Below, one piece after another: positions 5,448 to 10,907 of a stretch of 10,907 nt of DNA. The position numbers and the translations under genes were made by a program. The number at the start of each line of letters is the position of its first letter. Within the stretch, counting starts at the first letter, position 1. The notes under the pieces were generated by a model. That model saw only the letters and a program-made list of their open reading frames with translations, was not told the origin of the DNA and did not search any database. This DNA is from Nostoc cf. edaphicum LEGE 07299 (lineage in GTDB: Bacteria > Cyanobacteriota > Cyanobacteriia > Cyanobacteriales > Nostocaceae), in NCBI RefSeq assembly GCF_015207245.1, contig NZ_JADEXF010000030.1, forward strand, positions 1 to 10,907. Direction: 5' to 3'.

Positions 5448-7004
5448 TTAAGCAGAATTTTCCTCATCGGTATTGGAAAACAGGCTGGGATCGAGATAGT
5501 TAATGCGTGCCAGAGGACTTAAAGCTGCGAGAATTTGAGCGCCGTAGCTGCGGTTAACTACACGACTATCAAGCAAAGCCACAATCCCTTGACTTTCTCG
5601 TACTGGAGCGATCGCTCTTTGTAATTCATTTAAAGCTGCTGGCAACAAGTATAAACGGAACCAATCTTGATGCGATCGCTTATAAAGAGCTACCCTGCCA
5701 GCTACCAGAGGATTTTCCAAAGATGGTAAGGGCAACGTAGCAATGATTAACAGATGGGGTGCTGGCAAAACTCGTTGATGTTCTCGCCAAAATTCCCAAC
5801 CGCTAATCAAAATACCATTTTCATCTAAACAAGTTTTTTCTACTTGCACCCGCGAACCAAACTCTGAAGCTAGAATTGCCGCTACTTGAGCCTTTAGTGG
5901 TACATCTCCCACTAAGACAACCGTTAACCCTGGTGCTGTCGCACTTAGACAAACTAGTGTGCGGACTTTGTGAATAAATGCCGCTTGAAATTCTGGCGTG
6001 TTGGGTAAGGGCAACTTATAGGGTACATACAGTTGAATTGCTTCCGCTTGACTCTCTGAGGAGAACTTCAGGCAAGTTAAATCGTCCAAACCCAAGCGCT
6101 GGCGGAAAAGGGGAGCCTCAGTTTCCGGTTCGATCGCGCTGCCAATTAAAACTACTGGTTGTCGCTGCCAAATCGGCGAGAGTATTTCCCCTAATTCCAT
6201 TGGGGCGTAGTGCAAAGAAAATAAACCTTGTCGATGGGCAATAGTCGCCCAGAAGAGAGGAGGGGAAGTAGGGGGCGAAAGATTTTCATCAAGGGTTTGA
6301 AATTGCTGCCAGAAATTTTTCCACTTATGTGGGAGGTTTACTCGATCTAAAGCCAAACACAGGCGATTTAAAATTTCTATTTCCGGCTGGGAAATTAGAT
6401 AGCACTGATATGGATTAACAGGATGCTGAAAAAGTTCGTGTGTTAGTTGTATCCGTGCTTCGCGAATTGCCTCAGCTTGGTTGGGACAAGCCAGCATGAG
6501 TTGATCCCAATCATCGGGTTGAATATCTTGGGTAAGTTGATGACGCACCCAATCTTCGAGATCGTCTACCCCATCAATAATTGTGGGAATGCCTTGGGGG
6601 AAGCGTGAGCCACCAGCCAATTGTCCTTTTAACCAAGCTTCTGGAGAGGTTAACAGTAGCCCTTGGAACTCAGCATCAGGCCAAGCATCACCTGTCCTAA
6701 TCGATTTATTGGTTGGTAGCCACTGCTGTAGCCGGGGAATTTCCACCCGCAGCAGAAGTTGCTGCACAGTTTCTTGAGCAACAATAATTACAGGGCCATG
6801 CCACATCAGGGCTGATGCTACGAAACTAGTACGATACCGCCCTTGATAGCCACTAACTGCCCCTACTTGAATTAGGGCGCTACGTCCCAGGCGCAAGGCG
6901 CGTGCTACCAACCGTGCCATCGTCAAATGATGGGGCCAGGAAGGGAACCCCGCTTGCGATCGCAAAAAGTTATGTAGTGACAAATGAACTTCTGCCTCAA
7001 TCAC
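5448..7004 (-). CDS. DinG/XPD-like helicase homologue with degenerate motifs (probable pseudoenzyme)
   Basis: 518 residues with the outline of a superfamily-2 DinG/XPD helicase but without its key residues. The Walker A position reads VGAVSGYQGRYRTS (47-60), with no GKT. The DEAH position reads TIIDGVDDLEDW (141-152). A later motif is recognisable as VVLIGSAIEP followed by RQRLGLDDL (284-309), in place of the usual SAT and rLGL. GILISGWEFWREH (397-409) matches the SFWEG region. The final QRAIAPVRESQGIVALLDSR (462-481) replaces QGxGRxIR...D.R. No iron-sulfur cysteine cluster is seen. The reading frame is intact, so this is a conserved divergence and not decay; I recall similar GRYRxS-type proteins in other cyanobacteria, usually labelled helicase. 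ATP hydrolysis and unwinding are doubtful; DNA binding or a scaffold role is possible. The start is GTG at 7004, which keeps the N-terminus MIEAEVH. It is divergent from the M48 gene. Confidence 0.8.
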   Translation of the reverse strand: MIEAEVHLSLHNFLRSQAGFPSWPHHLTMARLVARALRLGRSALIQVGAVSGYQGRYRTSFVASALMWHGPVIIVAQETVQQLLLRVEIPRLQQWLPTNKSIRTGDAWPDAEFQGLLLTSPEAWLKGQLAGGSRFPQGIPTIIDGVDDLEDWVRHQLTQDIQPDDWDQLMLACPNQAEAIREARIQLTHELFQHPVNPYQCYLISQPEIEILNRLCLALDRVNLPHKWKNFWQQFQTLDENLSPPTSPPLFWATIAHRQGLFSLHYAPMELGEILSPIWQRQPVVLIGSAIEPETEAPLFRQRLGLDDLTCLKFSSESQAEAIQLYVPYKLPLPNTPEFQAAFIHKVRTLVCLSATAPGLTVVLVGDVPLKAQVAAILASEFGSRVQVEKTCLDENGILISGWEFWREHQRVLPAPHLLIIATLPLPSLENPLVAGRVALYKRSHQDWFRLYLLPAALNELQRAIAPVRESQGIVALLDSRVVNRSYGAQILAALSPLARINYLDPSLFSNTDEENSA

Positions 7005-7061
7005 ACGCTTTCAATTCCATACAAAGTGACTTTTACTTCCAATTGCCCCATTTCTATTATC

Positions 7062-7131
7062 TTGTCATTAGTCAGTTGTCCTTTGTCAGTTGTCCTTTAC
7101 TAATGACCAATGACCAATGACCAATGACCAA
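7062..7131. repeat. Phased heptad array in the DinG-like/M48 divergent promoter region
   Basis: Ten consecutive 7-base units can be read without a break in phase. TTGTCAT, TAGTCAG, TTGTCCT, TTGTCAG, TTGTCCT and TTACTAA fill 7062-7103, and then four perfect copies of TGACCAA fill 7104-7131. The first half also contains a 14-base unit, GTCAGTTGTCCTTT, twice in tandem (7071-7098). GTCATTAGT (7064-7072) is the reverse complement of ACTAATGAC (7099-7107), so the array folds on itself. It ends 20 bases before the M48 start codon. Confidence 0.75.
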
Positions 7132-7151
7132 TCACCCAATACCCTATAATT

Positions 7152-8114
7152 ATGCCAACTTACACAGGAATATCTAGCGAAGCCTTTAGGCATCCACTAG
7201 ATCGTCAAGCCGAGCAAGCTTTACGAAATTTACCAGGATTTGATTTAATCGCTCGTAAATTTGTGGAATTTATCTACGAACGCCCTCAATTAGTCTATCT
7301 AATGGGTAACAGCATCCAAGTCGGTCCGCGTCAATATTCCACTATTTACCAGATGTTTCGGGAATGCGTCCGAGATTTGGACATTTACCCAGAACCAACA
7401 CTGTTTGTCTCGCAAAATCCCCAAGCAAATAGCTATGCGCTGGGGCAAGAGAATCCTTACATAGTCATAAATACAGGGATACTAGACTTACTAGACGAAG
7501 CCGAGATGAGGACGGTGCTAGCCCATGAACTGGGGCATATTAAATGTGGTCATACTATTTTAATTCAAATGGCGATGTGGGCGATGAGTGCTGCTTCTGC
7601 CTTGGGAGAATTGACCTTCGGCATCGGTAATATTGTCACCCAAGGCTTGATTTACGCCTTTTTTGAGTGGCGGCGCAAAGCCGAGTTATCGTCAGATCGC
7701 GCTGCACTACTAGTAATGGATGACTTGAATCCTGTGATGTCAACGTTGATGAAACTCTCTGGCGGTAGTAACAAATATGCCAACGAATGTAGTTTACAAG
7801 AGTTTATTAAGCAGTCAGAAAATTATCAGGCACTGGATGAAGATGGACTGAATCAGATATATAAATTCTTGATCTACAATGGCGCTCAGGGTATGATGTT
7901 GAGTCATCCTTTCCCTGTTGAACGCTTACATTACTTACGGTCGTGGGCAGTATCCGAAGAATATCAGCAAATTCGCCGAGGAAATTATCAGCGATCGCCT
8001 GCTTCTGGAACGGTAAATGTTGCAGCAGAATCTTCCGCAAATGAAACAGAAATTTTACGCCGTCAAATTGAAGAATTACAACGAGAAATCGACAGAATGA
8101 AAAGGTCTGAGTAG
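7152..8114 (+). CDS. M48 family zinc metallopeptidase
   Basis: A 320-residue M48-type metalloprotease. The zinc-binding HExxH is at 125-129 (LAHELGHIKCGH), and the third zinc ligand is expected at Glu178 in AELSSDRAAL, with Asp182 in the usual ExxxD place. Between them, residues about 136-172 are hydrophobic and may insert in the membrane as a hairpin. SHPFPVERLHYLRSW (251-265) matches the usual conserved C-terminal HP...R motif of the family. Residues about 296-318 (NETEILRRQIEELQREIDRM) form a short coiled coil that may drive oligomerisation. The family degrades misfolded or membrane proteins; the substrate here is unknown. The ATG at 7152 is the only reasonable start for a full N-terminus, but it has no ribosome binding site and sits just after a heptad repeat array. 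It converges with the CPBP gene. Confidence 0.92.
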   Translation: MPTYTGISSEAFRHPLDRQAEQALRNLPGFDLIARKFVEFIYERPQLVYLMGNSIQVGPRQYSTIYQMFRECVRDLDIYPEPTLFVSQNPQANSYALGQENPYIVINTGILDLLDEAEMRTVLAHELGHIKCGHTILIQMAMWAMSAASALGELTFGIGNIVTQGLIYAFFEWRRKAELSSDRAALLVMDDLNPVMSTLMKLSGGSNKYANECSLQEFIKQSENYQALDEDGLNQIYKFLIYNGAQGMMLSHPFPVERLHYLRSWAVSEEYQQIRRGNYQRSPASGTVNVAAESSANETEILRRQIEELQREIDRMKRSE

Positions 8115-8284
8115 TTTTGAGTGAAATTATATATAGTGCGCTGATTTATTTAATGCACTATATATATCTGAGGTTGCAGGTTCCGTAAGACTACATAAAG
8201 ATTAATAACGGTGCTGAGTAAGGAATCTCACTCAGCACTTCTAAAACTGCGTTAACGTAAATTTTTTATGGGAAATTAAAATAC
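8115..8284. other. Intergenic region with two hairpins between convergent M48 and CPBP genes
   Basis: TATATATAGTGC (8128-8139) pairs over 12 bp with GCACTATATATA (8155-8166), 14 bases after the M48 stop. A second hairpin, GTGCTGAGT (8211-8219) with ACTCAGCAC (8230-8238), lies closer to the CPBP stop, and a palindrome CGTTAACG is at 8250-8257. The first probably belongs to the M48 message and the second to the CPBP message. Neither has a clear T-run immediately after its stem. Confidence 0.5.
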
Positions 8285-9145
8285 TTAAGAGAAGAACCAG
8301 ATAATTACTCCAGTTCCCAATATACAAATAATTCCCGCCAACCCAGCTAGGGGTTTTTTGTTTTTACCTGTGAACCAGTCAGAGACTTTACTTGTGTAAG
8401 TAATTAGTTCTGCTGTATCTATGGTAGCGATCGCCCATACCCATCCCGCGTGCAATCCCCAAGCTAAACCTAGATTACCACTTGTAGCAAAGCGTGCTAA
8501 CACCAATACCATTCCCATCAGCCACAATCCAGGAAGTTGGGGTACGGTTTCGCGTTGCTCCCAAACCAGGTGTAACAAGGCAAAAATCAAGCTAGAAATT
8601 GCTGCTGCGAACCAAACTGGGTAATCCTGTGTTAATTCTGTGAACAGGAAACCGCGAAAAACTAACTCTTCTATCCCACCGACTAATAACGCTATCAAGA
8701 AAATCGGTAGCAATATGGGTAGTAGTAACTTGAAATTAGACTTTTCAAAAGAACACCAACCTAATCCGAATTGCCCACCAAATACAATAGCTAAACTCAG
8801 CACTCCCAAACTAAAACCTAGTGCTAAAAAACCAAGAGTTGAAAGATTGCCAACAAAGCCGTAATCTGAAAAAGATTTATTAGTCAACCAAACAACTCCC
8901 CAGAGGATTGGGGGAGCTAATAGGTAAAGTGACACCAATAACGGCATTTTTTGCTCTGGCTGTAAAGGTTTAGGAGGTTGCCAATTAAGCAATATTGCTG
9001 ATGCTGTTGCTACTGGCAACCAGCAAACTATCCAACAAACAAAAAATGCCGTCACTATAACTAGTGGCGGTGCATTTTCTATAAATGCCAGTAAGACGTT
9101 GACCGAAGACTCAAAGAAAGTTATCAAAATAAACAAAAAAAACAC
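8285..9145 (-). CDS. CPBP family intramembrane glutamic protease homologue
   Basis: A 286-residue multi-pass membrane protein with roughly eight hydrophobic segments. The CPBP (Rce1/Abi-type) motifs are in order: EELVFRG with Glu159, Glu160 and Arg164; FALLH with His192; and GLHAGWVWA with His232. These are the residues that form the active site in this family, so the protein is probably an active intramembrane endopeptidase. Bacterial members are implicated in processing or degrading membrane proteins and, in some cases, in peptide immunity; the cyanobacterial substrate is unknown and no bacteriocin-like gene is nearby. The start is uncertain. The frame opens at GTG (9145), directly followed by eight T residues on the coding strand, with only a weak AGAAG upstream. 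An ATG at 9161 lies out of frame by one base and would join the frame if the T-run were one shorter. It is a single gene between two hairpin regions. Confidence 0.85.
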   Translation of the reverse strand: MFFLFILITFFESSVNVLLAFIENAPPLVIVTAFFVCWIVCWLPVATASAILLNWQPPKPLQPEQKMPLLVSLYLLAPPILWGVVWLTNKSFSDYGFVGNLSTLGFLALGFSLGVLSLAIVFGGQFGLGWCSFEKSNFKLLLPILLPIFLIALLVGGIEELVFRGFLFTELTQDYPVWFAAAISSLIFALLHLVWEQRETVPQLPGLWLMGMVLVLARFATSGNLGLAWGLHAGWVWAIATIDTAELITYTSKVSDWFTGKNKKPLAGLAGIICILGTGVIIWFFS

Positions 9146-9248
9146 GATAGACTTCTTGCATTATAGATTTCTTGCTGATTAATCAAGACTCTACTAAATT
9201 TGGTGACTTCTGCAAGGGGTCTAATCGTATTTTTTACCTAGCTACTAG

Positions 9249-9308
9249 TTTGCTGTTGGGGTAAGGACAAGTTATCATCACCTGAAACTTACCCTTACCA
9301 TCAGCAAA
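9249..9308 (-). terminator. Two-tier hairpin after the cyAbrB gene
   Basis: TTTGCTG (9249-9255) pairs with CAGCAAA (9302-9308), and inside it GGTAAGG (9260-9266) pairs with CCTTACC (9293-9299). The base of the structure is one nucleotide from the cyAbrB stop codon (9310-9312). It probably defines the 3' end of that message. A run of T after the stem is not evident, so the termination mechanism is uncertain. Confidence 0.5.
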
Positions 9309-9309
9309 T

Positions 9310-9747
9310 TTACTCTTCGTCTTCCAAATCTTCGTCCGATTCGTCAGAATCTATATCTTGTGAGGTTAGTTTTTTATCGCTTTCACCTAGTTGAATCAGG
9401 TGAATATGTTTGTATCCCAGCCTAATTTCAAACTCATCTCCAGCCTTCAAGCCCATTGCTTTGGTATATGTAGCACCAATTACAATCTGACCATTCTGAT
9501 GGACACTAACCCGATATGTCGGTTCACGACCACGACCATCTTTAGGTGCTTCTGGACTTAGAGGAATTCCTCTAGCAGATAGCAAAGCGTCATAAAAATC
9601 GGTGAGATTCACACGAACTTGATTATTCTTAGTAACAGTGTAATAGCCACACTGTTTAGCTCTTTCTCGGCGTGGTAATGTGGAAAGTTCTTTTACTTTA
9701 GCAAGTAGTGCTTTTCCAGTTAATGGCGCGGTTGCAGTTTCAGTCAT
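9310..9747 (-). CDS. cyAbrB-type transcriptional regulator, probably the cyAbrB2 clade
   Basis: A 145-residue DNA-binding protein of the cyanobacterial AbrB family. The N-terminal region (MTETATAPLTGKALLAKVKELS, then LPRRERAKQCGYYTVTKNNQVRVNLTDFYDALL) is the family-specific part. The AbrB-type DNA-binding fold lies at about residues 78-120 (YRVSVHQNGQIVIGATYTKAMGLKAGDEFEIRLGYKHIHL). Wording such as LPRRERAKQCGYYTVTK and GIPLSPEAPKDGRGREPTYRVSVHQNG suggests cyAbrB2 (the Sll0822/CalB group) and not cyAbrB1/CalA, from memory and not by alignment. Known members act broadly on nitrogen- and carbon-related genes. Residues 122-145 are a strongly acidic tail (about 14 Asp/Glu). The ATG at 9747 is preferred over a TTG at 9756, as it gives the usual N-terminus; AAGGA lies 13 bases before it. 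Likely a global regulator acting elsewhere in the genome. Confidence 0.85.
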   Translation of the reverse strand: MTETATAPLTGKALLAKVKELSTLPRRERAKQCGYYTVTKNNQVRVNLTDFYDALLSARGIPLSPEAPKDGRGREPTYRVSVHQNGQIVIGATYTKAMGLKAGDEFEIRLGYKHIHLIQLGESDKKLTSQDIDSDESDEDLEDEE

Positions 9748-9756
9748 TATGCTCAA

Positions 9757-10907
9757 ATTTTCCTTACTCTCTCCAAACTGATAAACTATGTAGTCTCATG
9801 CCAGCATTTAATTTTTTAGCATTTGCATAGAGCTACTGAAGACCCTAATGTAACGGGTGAATTCCTGCCGATAGGAGCCAAAAGCACTTCTATATATGGT
9901 TGTCTACAACCAACTAGAGGCCATAGTTGCCACAGACATTAATTTTGGTGATTTTACGGCACTTTTAACCATTATTCGCCATCAGAAAGAAAACTATTTT
10001 CTTCTTTGGCGCTACTGTAGCGGTGTAACTTTCAGCCACCTTTACAAATGGGGTTAAGTTCTACTGCAAATAAGTCGTAGACCCAAATAATTGCAGGTTT
10101 TTCACTTTCAGTGCTTGCCTTTCTTGCAAAAGAGCAAGTAGAGTTTTCTCTACTCGTCCTTTCAAGCTTAGGACAGCATAGTATTTCAATAGAGTCCTAC
10201 GGGCATACACCCTTTTGTCCTACCAGTAGAGACGCGAATTTTCTTGTCTCTACATTACGAATCAACAAAGCAGTAGTAACCGCGCTGATACGGCTCTTGA
10301 TTCTGGTTTTGCTACTTCGTAATTTTATATTAAATACTAGCATGGACTAATAATAGCAAAATAGTTGTTTAATTTTGAATTAAAGTTGCTGGTAAATTTT
10401 TATTTAAATTCCTGGACTTAAAGAAGAAAAAAGCAGTGGCGATTTTCTTAACCCTTTATTGCAAGCGCGAGCATTGCTATCTGGCTTTTATAAAAATTTA
10501 TATAATTGATACGAGCAGTTTTGACCAATGAGTTCAATCCCATATTTTCTTGATTAAGAGCAAGCCGAAAAGCGAAAAGTCACGTACCTCCGGGTTTAGC
10601 GGTGCTCTAACTTTTCTTTGAAAGTTATGAGAATTTTTCCTCGGTTTATTATCTTCAGGTCAAAAGCGGTCAAAGGATTTTGTACGTCTGTCTATGGGAA
10701 GAACAAATCTCTTAACATCTGCCTAGTGCTTGATTGCCACTACTATATATTAAACATGGGCTTTCACACTTCTATATAATCAAAAAATTTCGTCAAGTGG
10801 CCGCGAAGGCGGAATTTTACTGTCAGGACTGCTTGACTCAAGTTGACATCAAGATATGTTGCTAACTTCACATGCATTTCATTTGGATACGATCGTTAGA
10901 TCAAAGA
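9757..10907. other. 1.15 kb region without a convincing gene
   Basis: The left end should hold the cyAbrB promoter on the minus strand. A short hairpin, TGGTTG-TCTA-CAACCA, lies at 9897-9912. Between about 10120 and 10253 there is a chain of small hairpins, described separately. TAACTTT (10608-10614) pairs with AAAGTTA (10621-10627) and is soon followed by AATTTTT, a weak terminator-like signal. The frame at 10111-10350 starts at GTG, runs across repeat DNA and has no recognisable domain. No tRNA or known RNA was recognised. The last bases may belong to the promoter of a gene beyond the window. Confidence 0.4.
10120..10253. repeat. Chain of short hairpins with a GTAGAGAC/GTCTCTAC repeat
   Basis: Adjacent stems are CTTGC with GCAAG (near 10123-10139), AGTAGAG-TTTT-CTCTACT (10137-10154) and GTCCT with AGGAC (10156-10174), followed by GTAGAGAC (10226-10233) with GTCTCTAC (10246-10253). 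The last resembles the GTAGAGACGCG-type small palindromes that I recall as dispersed repeats of Nostoc-type genomes. The series could be repeat debris or a structured RNA. Confidence 0.4.

Noticed and set aside
5150..5467. A 105-residue minus-strand frame and a 65-residue plus-strand frame across the repeat block
   Set aside because: Both run through palindromic dispersed repeats, the first overlaps the end of the DinG-like gene, and neither has a domain or start signal.
7062..7131. Possible CRISPR array at the heptad repeats
   Set aside because: The units are 7 bases long and contiguous, with no unique spacers and no cas genes nearby.
7144..7149. TATAAT directly before the M48 ATG as its -10 box
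   Set aside because: A transcript from it would begin inside the coding region, and the next in-frame ATG is at about codon 51, which would delete a well-formed N-terminus.
919..9145. CHAT, M48 and CPBP proteins as one defence or proteolysis system
   Set aside because: They lie in separate transcription units in different orientations, separated by housekeeping-type genes, with no sensor, effector or toxin gene between them.
10111..10350. A 79-residue plus-strand frame
   Set aside because: It has a GTG start with no ribosome binding site and no domain, and its middle is encoded by a dispersed GTAGAGAC-type repeat.

Overview
The window looks like chromosomal DNA from a filamentous, Nostoc/Anabaena-type cyanobacterium. 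Three things point there. Ten copies of the octamer GCGATCGC (HIP1) are spread between 1,743 and 8,434. Several genes belong to families I know essentially only from cyanobacteria: DUF1815, DUF2839, a cyAbrB regulator, a degenerate DinG-like protein and a TPR-CHAT protein. The intergenic DNA is rich in heptad arrays and small palindromic dispersed repeats. No gene identity was checked against a database.

Layout, left to right. A two-helix small membrane protein (38-235, +) converges on a hotdog-fold thioesterase (302-802, -), with a hairpin terminator between them. Divergent from the thioesterase is a 689-residue TPR-CHAT protease-like protein (919-2988, +). It converges on a DUF1815 protein (3240-3584, -) that has a GTG start and a very good ribosome binding site. 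A 1.3 kb AT-rich gap (3585-4878) follows. It holds several hairpins, a terminator-like structure with no recognisable gene in front of it, a 120-bp MITE-like element with terminal inverted repeats and a 5-bp target duplication, and a second heptad palindrome. Then come the DUF2839 membrane protein (4879-5094, -), a GC-rich dispersed-repeat block (5249-5440), and a 518-residue DinG-like protein whose helicase motifs are all degenerate (5448-7004, -). Divergent from that is an M48 metallopeptidase (7152-8114, +), whose upstream region is itself a heptad-repeat array. It converges on a CPBP-type membrane protease homologue (8285-9145, -). Next is a cyAbrB-type transcription factor (9310-9747, -) with an unusual acidic tail. 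The last 1.15 kb (9757-10907) has no convincing gene.

The genes are mostly single transcription units in alternating orientation, so no operon or shared pathway can be argued from layout. Three are peptidase-like (CHAT, M48, CPBP), but they are not co-transcribed. I see no phage, conjugative, CRISPR, secondary-metabolite or tRNA/rRNA signature, and no convincing new multi-gene system. The most interesting items are the MITE-like element, the helicase pseudoenzyme, the heptad palindromes that may act as promoter or RNA structure, and the orphan terminator in the large gap.
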